From: Topomyia yanbarensis
Taxonomy: Eukaryota > Arthropoda > Insecta > Diptera > Culicidae
Reading direction: 5' to 3'
Length of the DNA: 64,000 bases
Assembly (NCBI RefSeq): GCF_030247195.1
Contig: NC_080671.1
Span: 416,588,044-416,652,043 of the forward strand
Below the pieces are notes generated by a model that worked only from the letters and a program-made list of their open reading frames with translations, searched no databases and was not told where the DNA came from. Below, in pieces: positions 1-10,847 of this stretch (its first letter is position 1; each line of letters opens with the position of its first letter). The translations under genes were made by a program, and so were the position numbers.

Positions 1-1287
1 GGAAAATATGGAGGAAAAATACATTAAATGCTATAACTTTTGAAGTAGCAATCAGAAAATTGCAATTTATACCTCTTTTGGAAGGAAATAATCTTAGTAT
101 TTGAATGAAGATATTTTTGTTTCTAGAAAAATACGGGAAAGTGGGGTACTGGGCCATTTTGAACCAAAAATCCCATATTTTTAATGATTTTACTGCTCCG
201 TGATGCAAATCATACAAATTTTGTAGTTTTTCTAATGTGAAAAAATCTCAAAATCGATCGGAACCTTTTTGACCTTAGTCCGAATACGAGAAGTTGGGGT
301 TATAGGGCCTTTTGTCATTCATATTAAATTTTATCATTTTCTCATGCATATATCTCTATTATTCTTCAATCAATTTTCATAAAATGTAACTTGTTGAACG
401 TGTAAAATTATGAGGAATAAAACAACAATAAAAACGTTAAAGGTAAAATTCAGAAACATCAAACTTTTTTATCTTTACTCTACAAATCTCATTTTTTCAT
501 TATTTGTCCTAATACCTCAACTTCCCCTATTTTTCCAGGAATGAAACTTTTCTCATGTGATCCCTAAGCATATTTTACATTAAAATTAGTAAATTAAATA
601 AGAATTTTGTTGTCAAATGGAGTTAATATGTGCGATTTTATGATAAAAATGTGAAATCGACACTATATGTCAGATAATTTGATGTTCCTGAATTTTACCG
701 GTAACGAATCTATTTTTGTTATAATTCTAAGGATTTTCCACGTTCAACAAGGTATAGGTATGAAAATTGAGTGAAGAAAAATAAAGATTTATTCACGATA
801 AAATTATGAAGTTTACATGAATGACAAAAGGCCATATAACCCCGATTTCTCGAATTCGGACAAAGGTCAAAAAGGCTCCGATCGATTTTTGAGATTTTTA
901 CACATTAGAAAATACTACAAAATATGTATGATTTGCATCACGGAGCAGAAAAATCATTAAAAATATGGGATTTTTGGTCCAAAATGACCCAGTACCCCAC
1001 TTTCCCGTATTTTCCTAGAAACAAAAATATCTCCATTCAAATACTAATATTATTTCCTTCCAAATGAGGTATAAATTGTAATTTTCTGATTGCTACTTCA
1101 AAAGTTATAGCATTTAATATATTTTTCCTCCATATTTTCCCATAGCACCAATTTCAAAAAATTTCAAGCGAAGCGAAAAATTGTCCAAATGATGTGAAAT
1201 TTGACATCTGAGCTTACTTTGGCATTTGTCACTATATGAAAGGGGGGCCCTTGGAGAATTAAAAAAAAAAAATTTTGCAATGCCCTA
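1..1287. mobile_element. Long-inverted-repeat (foldback-type) DNA element, left end outside the window
   Basis: Positions 1 to about 470 recur in reverse complement at about 680-1143, with the same run of shared phrases (for example GGAAAATATGGAGG at the outer side and TTGTTGAACGTG nearer the middle). Outside the right arm the match to another copy at 62.9-63.6 kb continues to about 1287, where the sequence reads ATGCCCTA. The other copy starts TAGGGCAT, so the terminal inverted repeat probably begins GGGCAT with a TA duplication. No transposase frame is open. The class is inferred from structure only; the left terminus lies before base 1. Confidence 0.7.
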
Positions 1288-1379
1288 TTGTACAGCCACC
1301 CACGATTTGTGCAATCGTATATGCTATGCTATGCTATAGGTGTCAAATTAACTAAGAGTGTCGGCCCTTCAGATCTATT

Positions 1380-1532
1380 AAAATGTCGATCTTATTGGTT
1401 TTAATTTTCGCTTTTTTTCGGGTTAAAGAAATCTGTTTTGGACAAACCTCTAACCCTGTGTGTGGCGTTGGGAATCGAACCCAGGTGAGCTGCGTACAAT
1501 GCAATTGGTTTCTCAACTACGCTATGTTATTA
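1380..1532 (-). mobile_element. tRNA-derived SINE (Feilai-like), minus strand
   Basis: Read on the minus strand, the segment starts with an A-box-like TAGCGTAGTTGAG and, after a tRNA-like gap, a B box GGTTCGATTCC, which together form an internal RNA polymerase III promoter. The body downstream (toward 1380) contains TTTAACCCGAAAAA and is A-rich. A tRNA-related head with this kind of tail fits the Feilai SINEs described from Aedes; the family name is recalled, not searched. It is not a tRNA gene, because the stem pairing expected around the B box is not preserved. A second, decayed piece of the same family lies at 10432-10525. Confidence 0.65.
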
Positions 1533-1615
1533 TAAATCCGTCTTCATCGGTTTTTTCCTTTTTTTGTTGGTTTAGATACACTGGACGCGATTGTTGTTGA
1601 GCAAATATTTGTTCT

Positions 1616-1934
1616 ATGCTATATTTCACCCTAAGGAAGAAAATTAGGTAAACACCAAAATTTCTCACCAGGGCGAATTTTTTTGATAAAACCAGTCTTT
1701 GCACTTGAAGGGCACAAATCCTTATTTGTTACACGGGTGCGTTTCGGCTTCGCCTCATCAGAAACCGACACTAACTTTTTGTCGGAATAGATTAGCGCTG
1801 GCTTGACGCAAATTCCTTAAAACTAGAACACACTTTGTGTTTCAATCGAACAACTGATCAAACGTGATGTCCTGTCCGAGCAGAAGTTCTGTTTATGTTT
1901 ACCTAATTTTCCTCCTTAGGGTGAAATATAGCAT
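1616..1934. repeat. Short inverted repeat pair around the left arm of a foldback element
   Basis: About 36 bases at 1616-1652 (TGCTATATTTCACCCTAAGG and the following AGAAAATTAGGTAAAC) recur almost exactly in reverse complement at 1896-1934. The right-hand copy sits in the loop of the larger inverted repeat at 1728-2164, so the two stem-loops interlock. This may be an older element or a partial duplication made when the foldback element inserted. Confidence 0.7.
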
Positions 1935-2164
1935 AGTGCTTTCGCATAGGCCTGCTAAGCCAAGACAAGTTTCGGCGTCACTGTGTCTCATCGGCATAAA
2001 CAGAACTTCTACTCGAACGGGACATCACGTTTGATCAGTCGTTCGATTGAAACACAAAGTGTGTTTTAGTTTTAAGGGATTTGCGTCAAGCCGGCGCTAA
2101 TCTATTCCGACAAAAAGTTAGTGTCGGTTTCTGATGAGGCGAAGCCGAAACGCACCCGTGTAAC
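1728..2164. mobile_element. Foldback / long-TIR MITE, about 437 bp
   Basis: GTTACACGGGTGCGTTTCGG at 1728 is matched in reverse complement up to base 2164, and the pairing runs for about 169 bases on each side (1728-1896 with 1996-2164), leaving a loop of about 100 bases. No coding capacity. The ends are sharp: the next base outward on each side does not pair. No clear target duplication was seen. Folded as RNA or single-stranded DNA, this would form a very stable hairpin. Confidence 0.8.
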
Positions 2165-2477
2165 GAATATTTGTTACTGCTTGATCCGCAGATGTTGGTT
2201 TTGTAGCTGTTTGTGGTTTTGCGTAAGATGGCAGTTTGCTGATTTTGGCTGGATTAGTTCGATTTTCCAAAATTGTTTCTGAACAAACTTTTCCAAGGTG
2301 TACCGTAATCCAGTAGAATCCGAATATTTCGACGCGAGACTAGGCCAAAAAAATTGATGTTTCACAAGATTCCGATCAGAGAGTCAAGAAATGATCCAGA
2401 TTGAAACGTACAACGTTTAGAGATTCCCAAATCGGGACGAACAAAAGAGTGTTACGAAAACGCGCGAGATTCTATAC

Positions 2478-3003
2478 CACAGACTAACAGACATAACACT
2501 ATGAGGGAATTTCCTCAAAAAACATTGATCCGACAATTTTTCCAGAACACAAGTTCCACCTTTCACGGTCCCAAACATTTAATTACTGGTGGATTACCCC
2601 TCAGGTTTGGGAGCTATTTTCACTAGTTGTCTATCCCTCATATGCTTGTTCATATGTCAGTGGCGCCATAATTCCAAATGTGGTCACAGTCCCAACTATA
2701 AATATATTTAAAATCAATATCAATTCTTCAAAAGGGCTAATGAGATTTTTGTAAACAAACTTATTTCGCTCATTATTCCGCTGTCGAGTTGAATTTCATG
2801 AAAGATACACATGAATCAACATCTTTACCTTTGGTAGAATCAATTTCAAATGTCTTCTGTGTTGAAAATATAACACATTAAGAGAAATCAGCAAAACAAA
2901 AGTTTGATTACAAATCTTATTAGCCCTATTCTAATGTTGATATGGAAATGACCGATAAAGCGGGCGAAGCTTTGTCTTAAAGTGTTATGTCTGTTAGTCT
3001 GTG
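2478..3003. mobile_element. MITE, 526 bp, with 23-bp terminal inverted repeats
   Basis: The first 23 bases, beginning CACAGACTAACAGACATAAC, are repeated in perfect reverse complement at 2981-3003. The element is flanked by TCTATAC at 2471-2477 and 3004-3010, a 7-bp target duplication. The interior is non-coding. The superfamily is not settled: a 7-8-bp duplication would fit hAT-like elements, but the end sequence is not a canonical hAT end. Confidence 0.85.
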
Positions 3004-3010
3004 TCTATAC

Positions 3011-5687
3011 GACGCTGCTAACGAGATACCGATGATGCGTCGTTAATGATGTGACCTACATCAAAGCGGATTTAAAGCAATTGTCGGACCAGGGATATTC
3101 AACACACTTAGAAAAAATGAAAATTACATTTTCCGTAAACAACATCGCAACGTATTTTGCTGTCTAATGATGGAACTTTACATGTTTTGATATGTGAAAT
3201 AGAATATTGTGTCTCTTTTGATGAAGAACTCGGTTGCATGGAGATGGAGAATTGTGAACAAAGCGCATTTTGACATGTTCTTGAATGTAAATTCAAGTGA
3301 ATTGAGACGCTTCTCTTATGTGCATCTTGCGAGATGTAAATATTTCAATAACTTAGCTGAGGATGACAGTTTCCAATGGAAGAGACTGCCGAAATTCACA
3401 TCGAAGTACCTGATTGGCAGGCCATATATACATGTGACAAACGTAGTGAACCATTTGTTACCAAAGGCATTATGAACGGTGATATTTATAACAAAAACCG
3501 CCGCGAAAATCCCACCAAATTAAGACTTCTACAAAGCAAAGGGCAATGAAACTTTTAACATTACTTGAAGTACACAACGAAAGACAGCATCATATATCTA
3601 CAATTATAAACACAAATGTGTTTCTTTACCATTAATATCTTGATCATGTTTTGAAATTCAACCCAAGTTACATTTTCTACCGAGCTCAAATCGACACAAA
3701 CGAGTGGTGCATGTGCTTTATTCTAACATTTTAAAAATGTACATAAAATTTCAAGAAACCATAATTTCTTGCATGCCACCTTCCGAAACATACCATTATA
3801 TAAATCTTACGAGATTGAGTATCCTTCTGAACCACTCAAAATAATTTATCCAACCCCATAACCATTTCGATCTAATGAAAATCCTGCCAAGTCACGATAA
3901 TTGATCGTTGATTCGAATCCTCTATTCATCATAATTCCACTTGCACTTCACTATTTCCACTTGTGCTTCGGTAAACAGAGAAGACAGAGGAAAAGAATAC
4001 CTGTAAGTAAAGATAATCAAAAATTTCAATAAAACAAATCAACCTGATGCTCCTAGTGGCATGCATAAAGGGTAAAATCTCCTTTTTCCAGTTCGGACAG
4101 ACCCCACCTATGGCTAGTTCTATGCATCTTCAGGTCGATGACTTGGTCGTTTTGTTGTGTCTATCTCTCCTTCCTATATTTTGTCGGTCCCTCTCTTGCC
4201 GCTTGTATCTAGACTGTCGAGTGTTGTTTCGTCGAAAGGAGAAGGATCTGGTTTTTTTAAAGGTTACTTTATAGAACAAGTTACATCTTATTCTTTAGTG
4301 AAGTTTCCTAGAAATCACGTTTCAATCCAATTCGTCTAATATGCTGTATTCCAACATCCAACAGAAGGATCGTAATCGTATGGGACCAACCCACTCTATT
4401 AGAATGTGCTAAAAAGTACCGAATGACAAATGTGTCGCCAAACCCAATTATCACTCATTATTTGGCACTGCTGAGCGGGCTGCGAGATCCTCGATTGCCG
4501 ATTCCACGATCGCGATCATTCGCTATACTAGCTGCCATCACGGTACGTCGAACAAAGCGGAGAAGATGCATGATAGACGAAGTATGCTAGGCGAACAAGT
4601 CCTTGACTTGACTCCGATCGTCAAGTTGAATGACCTTCTTTTCCTTAGAGCGTGTAGAGATTAGATTTTCTCCGCTTCCTTCTTCAAGTCGCGCTACGAC
4701 GATGATGATGATTATTGGCGTTCGTTCCCTGCCTCGATCGGTGTCTTCGGAACGGCTGTGAAATGTATGTGGTGAATGTATGCTGCCTCTCCCATCATGG
4801 GCGCAGTGTACACAAACGCAAAAACTGTTCCTCCGTCCGTGGCCGACTGGCAAACTATTTCTATGCTTATGCTCTATGAGCGTGTTGGTGGACTTTGACT
4901 CAACACACACGGATCTCACCGGGGAGTTCTTTCCCATTTCTCTTCCCAGCTAGGGCTATAAGCCGGCAGTCCAGGAGTAGGAATAAACACGCTGCGTTGC
5001 GTTGGTGGGTTACTCCGGCAATGTACGGAATGGAGCGGGAGACAAGCGGTTCCGATGATACTCCTCGGCGAATGGTGCGCCGGTGCTTGGGAGAGATTGG
5101 ACTCCTCTCTAAAGATAGATAAATATTCCTGTTATGTTACGACTCGGTACATTTGAGGGTTGTGCCGCCTGTACGCGGCAGGGTGCTGCGGGGACTTCTT
5201 TACTTTGTGCTTATGATTTCGGCTTTTTTTTCGTCCGCCACGCCACTGACCACGGGAGTAAGGTGCGTTTTCGGGTAGTGAACGTGAATGAGGTTTTTAA
5301 CCTTTCTGTGAAATTAGATGCATATGAGATTTCATCGGAAGAAAAAAAGGATTGAACATGTTGATTTCTTATTGCAATGGAACTCCACCTTCTGTACAAT
5401 CTTCGAACTCTCCGCGAAAACATTTCAGAGTTCTTAGTTTCGGAGGACCCCCAACCTATCATACTTATAAATAATCAAGACAGCATGGATCCGGTTTTGG
5501 ACTCATCCTTCTTCTGACAAAGGAGGGGCACGCCTTTCCAACAAAATATTGCTTATAGACTTTTTAAAAATAAATACATTTAGAAGCATAGACTCATTTC
5601 TCATTTTTTAACACTCTCAATATTTGGGGATTGGCGACTGGTGAATCAAATACCATCCTTGAATGAAATCACTATTTTTTATAATAC
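3011..5687. other. No supported gene; apparently unique sequence
   Basis: Only short open frames occur here (the longest about 116 codons at 4587-4937 on the minus strand, and 88 codons at 3209-3475 on the plus strand). None shows a recognisable domain. The part from 4400 to 5300 is richer in GC and less repetitive than its surroundings, so it could hold an untranslated exon or regulatory DNA, but nothing specific could be identified. I saw no terminal repeats. Confidence 0.5.
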
Positions 5688-7300
5688 GTTTATTCGATAC
5701 GGCTCTTTGCGGTGTCTCAACGGAGCCAAGGTTTTTTTTAAATATTTACAAAATATAACAAAAACAAAACCAAATGTTATTAAATGTTAGTCGGATTTCG
5801 TGTGTGCTACTTTCTATAGCTTCTTTCGTGGCGGGAAAACACTTGTCTGGTCGCCTGCTGCATCTTGAGGTTCATTTACTTTTCTCTTATCATTCACGTA
5901 AAGATTGGAAATTCGTTCGCGAACGGGTCAGGATAACTGGTTGTTCAAATAGAAAGAGTGAAAGCGAGTTCCTTTTCAAAGCACAGTAGTACTTACTTAA
6001 TTCGCCTAGAAATGAATTGGTCAGTTCACCTAAAGAAGGTCGCCAAATTCAAGGGACCAATTTTTAGGCGAACGGATGACAATGAACTGACCTAGCGTCC
6101 CACAAACTATCCTGGATGCTCTCGTAATTTGGAACAGGACGAAGAACGACATTCAAGACGAATAGAAAAATTCCTCTTACTCTCTATTTCTGTAATTTCA
6201 TCATAAACAACTGGCCTACGTTCAACGAACCTGTGTAACAGTTCAGCTGGCAAACGCTTAACGAGAGTTTTCGCTCCAAAATTATACTGCATGTGTCTTC
6301 TGGCCTTTACAGATCAGACTGTTTCGACAATCATTACAATTAAAAATTCAACTGAACGGAAAAATGGTTCATGTGATCTAGTTCTTTTTACAGAACTAGT
6401 CTGCCCATCTCTAATCGGTAATGCCGTGTTCGGGCTCACGATCAGATGTTTTTCGTTGCCTATTGCACTTATAGGTCACTAAATCCGCACTGAAGGTGCT
6501 GGCTGTTGATGTTGGAGTACTTGATGCTGTGTTTTCAGTTGAACAGTAGCCACAAATTTGGCAACCTTATGTGGTTCTGGTGATGGTGGTTGGATTGATT
6601 TGCCATAGATGTGTTGGCAATCGGTTGTTGTGTATTCTCCTAACCATCTTCCCGTCGAATTACAGTACTTGCACATAGGAATCTGCCCACCATGGATGCA
6701 TAGCGTCCCAAGTAACAATTGAAGTTTTATAGCACGCTATAAGTGCAATCTATAAAACTATCTATATAAGTGGCTATAAAACCATCATAAAACGTTAATT
6801 ATTACTAGGGGTGGCTTGTTCAATTATAGTTCCGTTGTGTTTGAATTGTATAATCAAGAGAGAGTAGATCTTTCGACTCGCATTCTCACCACTAGAACAT
6901 CATTAGCTTAATTCGGGAAAAAGTTTCATCAAGTATCAGGTGAATCAGATTCTACACCTTCAAATTATGACGTGTATTTTGCATTTGGCTTACGGGGGTA
7001 CTCGTTGATAGCTCATGTGACCTCACCTCTATACTGTCATTTTCTATATACACGGGAATCTTAATTCGAATCGCATTAGACCTACATATTGCACGAGGTG
7101 GACCAGTTACTATAGGCGGAAATGGTGTTAAACCTCGCTGAAATGTCTTTTGCCCAACTACATTACCCGCAAAATCGTGTACGTTCAATCAGAAGTTTAG
7201 CTAAGCCAGAAAGCTTCATTGTGAAGAACGACATGCAACAAGGCATCGAATATGACAAACCCAAAACCAAGATGCCCGTATATATGGAAGATGATAATAT
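5688..7300 (-). pseudogene. Degraded minus-strand retroelement: gag-like ORF1 remnant and 3' region
   Basis: On the minus strand, short frames between 7190 and 6480 read like a non-LTR retrotransposon ORF1. One stretch has the motif IEVRSHELS. Further downstream is a CCHC-type knuckle resembling C-x-H-x-G-x5-C-x2-C. The same peptides, better kept, occur at 12136-11640, and the nucleotide match continues toward 5688, where the minus strand ends with an A-rich tail after a segment with AACGGAGCC. The ORF1 reading is broken by stops and by a small MITE at 6707-6810. ORF1 proteins of this type coat the retrotransposon RNA; this copy is dead. The family assignment (LOA/Jockey-group type) is tentative. 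Confidence 0.55.
6707..6810. mobile_element. Small MITE (about 100 bp) inserted in the gag remnant
   Basis: It begins CCCAAGTAACAATTGAAG and ends with a reverse-complement-like TAATTATTACTAGGG. The sister gag copy at 11.6-12.1 kb reads straight through the corresponding point (CATAGTGT then GGTCTGTT), which provides the empty site. A related 97-bp copy lies at 12477-12573. Confidence 0.65.
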
Positions 7301-7320
7301 CTAAGTATGTCTACAAGGGT
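7190..7320 (+). pseudogene. Plus-strand gag ORF1 fragment, head-to-head with the minus-strand one
   Basis: The plus-strand peptide KTKMPVYMEDDNI near 7258-7303 resembles RIKIPVYIENDSIEV encoded by the minus strand near 7080-7010. Two related ORF1 pieces therefore face away from each other from a point near 7190. This is a short, decayed fragment; homology is judged by eye. Confidence 0.4.
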
Positions 7321-7529
7321 CTGCGTAGAATATTAGACCATTCTTTTTTGTTTATGTTTATTTTCCGACGTCCTCCGTCCGCAACGAGTACCTATCATCG
7401 ACATGGGTCATCAACACATAGACCGGGGCCCATGACTTTACATCCCTTTCGAAGGAAAACGTGATTACAGATTTTTCACCTCAGAAAATGTCGACGACAT
7501 CGACTGGCACTAAACTTAAAATTAAATTA

Positions 7530-8515
7530 AATTTCCTCCGTGGATAACCAGATGGCTACAATCCAATTTTTCTGAACGATCCGCTTTTGTTAGAATCAGC
7601 ACCAGTTGCTCAAGCGTATTTGAAACGCCAACCGTTGTCGCTCAAGGAAGTCACCTAGGGCCACTTATCTTTATATTCTTCATCAACAATCTCTGCACCG
7701 ACACAAAGTTTGGATGATCTGAAAATCTTTCGCTCAATTGCATCGGGACTCGATTCAGCTGTGCTCCAAGAGGATATAGTCAATATTGAAGAGTGGTGCT
7801 CGCTGAATGAAAGGCAGATCAACGTCGATAAATGTAAGGTGATATGTTTCGGGCGCTCGACAGCTCTAAGCGCTGCGAATATACCCTTCAAGCGTGTGTC
7901 ATCGAAAGCGTGGAATCTATCCGTGACCTGGGAGTGTTATTTGACAGAAAACTTCGCTTTCCCGACCACATCCCAGCGACAACGGCTAAAGCTTTTGCAA
8001 CATTGGGTTTTTTGAAACGAAACACACTCTGAAATCTATATACTGCGTGCTGGTCCAGAGCAGTTTGGAGTACACTGTACAAGTATGGGCGCCGTACTAC
8101 GCCGTGCAATGCAATCGATTGGAGCGAGTTCAAAGAAGCTTTGTTCGGTTTGCTTTAAGAAAACTGCCATGGAACGACCCTATCCGTCTGCAACCGTATA
8201 ATGATAGATGTATGCTGCTAAATTTACCAACGCTTGAGTCACGTCGTACCCTTCTTGCAAAGAATGTTCATTTTCGATATGTTGTCGAGCAACATTGACT
8301 GTCTCGATATTCTCTCAAGGATTAATTTGTTTGTTCCTCCTCGTGTTATAAGAAATCGACCGCTTTTATGGATTCCTAGGCACCGTACAGCATACGGCCA
8401 GAATAATTCGTTAGATAGATGTTGCCGCAAATTTAACGAAACTTTCGAATTCTTTGACTATCATATTACTAAATCTAGTTATAAGTCAGCGATTATCAAC
8501 TTTTAACACTATAAA
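7530..8515 (+). pseudogene. Reverse transcriptase C-terminal fragment of a non-LTR retrotransposon (CR1/Jockey-like)
   Basis: The fragment begins just before a decayed GVPQGS motif (read as VAQGSHLGPLIFIFFINNL near 7636-7690), continues through a thumb-like region (SIRDLGVLFDRKLRFPDH near 7915-7970), and ends with the C-terminal region SLEYTVQVWAPYY, LERVQRSFVRFALRKLPW, and RNRPLLWIP near 8350. At least three frameshifts separate these blocks. The usual ADD box is not visible because the sequence between 7690 and 7720 is deleted. The layout matches the C-terminal half of the reverse transcriptases at 17.6-18.8 and 36.6-37.7 kb. It is 5'-truncated, as expected of aborted target-primed reverse transcription, and not functional. 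Confidence 0.75.
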
Positions 8516-8599
8516 AATAAGTAACAATAAGTCATTTACGCATAATCTGTACGGTTTCTGCCGAAGAGCGAATAAGTAAAATATATTATAAACTCAGAC

Positions 8600-8910
8600 C
8601 CACTGAGATGAGAAGCGGTCACGCTTACCACTCAACAACCGGCGCTTTCTACAGACCATATAAAAATATTTATGTCGGCATTCACGAGATGAATATTCGG
8701 CTGGCCAAACCTATCCCTTCCTATCTGCCTTTTGAAACCAAAATAGGGAAAGATATTTTGTATAAGCAAATAACCCTAGTCAGATTCATACGAGCAAATT
8801 TTGTAACCAGACAGCATAATACGGAAAGTCATGCGCCGAAGCTACTAAGAACAACCAATCTATTACACTCAACAAAAACAAACAGCCTCAACATGTTAAA
8901 ACACAATTAA
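8600..8910 (+). pseudogene. Possible ORF1 (gag-like) fragment
   Basis: An open stretch of about 100 codons contains RLAKPIPSYLPFETK. This resembles RVERPIPSHLTIQF from the gag remnant at 11.6-12.1 kb, where the same segment precedes the zinc knuckle; no knuckle follows here. If correct, it is the region between the RRM-like fold and the knuckle of a retrotransposon ORF1. The rest of 8516-9014 shows nothing else. Confidence 0.35.
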
Positions 8911-9014
8911 ACGATCAATCTGCAACTGATGTGCTTTTTATCTCGAAAACAATTACCAAGACCAATAGCGATGTACAACGATTGTACCTAGTAGCTCCAA
9001 ACAAACAACCAGCA

Positions 9015-10847
9015 CCAGTGGCGTAGTCAGAAATTTGGTTTAGGGGGGGGGGGGTGATAAAAATCGTTGATTTTTCGAAAATGCCTAAATTTCATGTAAG
9101 TTCGATAAATTATTGAAAGTTCAGAAACAAAATTAGCCCAACAGATGCCATTTATAGATTATTTTATAATATGTCAATTAGGACAAAGTATGAAGATACA
9201 ATGTGCACTTTTAAGGTGAAATAACTGTTCGAAAACTTTTCTAACGGTCAAGATCACATAATTTCGAAAGCATCAACTTTGTAGTTTTAACAACCTCGAA
9301 GAAGCTGTCCGACATAAAAAAGCACTTTTTTATGTAATAACATTGGCAATTAAATCTTCTAGAAGTAATTACGGAGAAATAACTCTTCAAAAATAATAGT
9401 GTCTTCAGCAAAGTTATTGATAATGTTAATTTGAACAACTTTGTTGAAAATATGAAGGCTACATGAAATTTTCTTACAGCCAGTTAATTTCAATAATTTA
9501 ATTTTTGTAAGTTTTAGAGACTACGTTTAATGGAATGTGGATTATATTGTTTATACACAGCAGATGAGATTTAACATTCACAGTAATATCAGAATTACCT
9601 GTTTTAATGGTTTTCTTTCACATGTCGTCGATGTTATGCTATCTTATGACAAGCGCCATTTTGATAAAAACGATTTGTGAGGCTTGGGATTGAATATCTT
9701 GAACTTCATAAATGGTAGAAACAATTCAGAGAAGAAAATTGGTGCTTCTATATTCTCTGTATTAATCTCTCAATTATTACAAAGATCGGTTGACCATATT
9801 GAGAGCGTTTGCCAAAAATGTAATGCACGTGTCAGAAGTGTGTATTGAGAACAAAATATGTTTGACGTATTATAATCGCTCATGGAAATTTTTCTATGCA
9901 AATAAGCATCTTTTATTAACTTTTATTCATATTTTTGTTTTAATTTGGTCAATAAATAATCGGTGAGATACATTTTGTAGGAAATTAGTCGGAGAATCTA
10001 GAAAATACTAATTTATGGTTACTTTGTTGTCTAATATGCTATATTTCCAGTTAAAAATTAAATTTCTGTTACCATTCCTTTATTTTTATTTTGAAAATGT
10101 TTATGCTATTGTGTTTCTCAGATATTTTTGACACAAAAAAGCAACTAAAACTTCAATATAACTCGAGCCAATTTGAATCAGAAAGCTCACAATTTTCCAC
10201 CACGTTTATCGCTATATTCAGTAACCAAGTAAAATGTCACAATTCTGAAAACGCCATTTTATAGAGATTTTCCAGACTAGTAATTTGGCATATCTAACTC
10301 AATTTACCCCAAAATGGCGCTTGTCATAACGTAGCACAACAGCGACGATATAGTCTAATATATTTCGATACACGGAGTATTCATGTCTTCAACAAAACTA
10401 GTAATGGAATGTCTTCAACGAACTTTTAACCTTAGGGTTTTTCGGCTCTTTTGTCAAGTACGTACGGGGTTAGCAATCGAACCCAGGTGAGCTGTATACA
10501 ATGCAATCGACCTATGCCCGCTTCATTCAATAAAATTTTTTGAATTAGCATTTTCGAAAACTTTGCTGAAGACATTGATTTTCGAACTATATTTATTTGA
10601 AAAGGAAATTTGTTATAATTATGTATCAGAGGATTGACTGCCAAAATCATTTTATTAGATGAGGTACTGTTTCACGTTGTGACATTCTTCAAAGATACTA
10701 AACATCCAAAGTTGACAGTTTCGAAATAATGTGATCGTGACCGTAAAAATTGTTTTCAAGCATTAAATTTACATTATTAGCCATTAAGTTAAAATATTTT
10801 GAAATTTTAACTATATCCAATTCTGCTTAAAGGTGATTTATATAATT
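9015..10847. mobile_element. hAT-like long-inverted-repeat element, right end lost
   Basis: The left end CAGTGGCGTAGTCAGAAATT is of the form seen in hAT elements and recurs at 29072 and 63575. Inner segments pair: about 9237-9440 with 10541-10760 in reverse complement (for example around GATCACATAATTTCGAAAG), and about 9621-9665 with 10307-10350 (around GACAAGCGCCATTTT). The right outer end is missing; a different repeat starts at about 10848. A SINE piece sits in the right arm at 10432-10525. No transposase is visible. Confidence 0.6.
10432..10525 (-). mobile_element. Decayed tRNA-derived SINE fragment
   Basis: On the minus strand the piece reads GCTCACCTGGGTTCGATTGC, matching the B-box region of the SINE at 1380-1532, and continues into the ACCCCGT...AAAACCCTAAGG tail region. 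The A box is degraded. The insertion splits the right arm of the hAT-like element. Confidence 0.55.

Noticed and set aside
1425..1530. tRNA gene
   Set aside because: A and B boxes are present, but cloverleaf pairing is not, and the segment continues into a SINE body.
4400..5400. Possible promoter and exon in a GC-richer stretch
   Set aside because: TATAAG-like words exist near 4958, but no splice sites, coding frame or conserved element could be tied to them.
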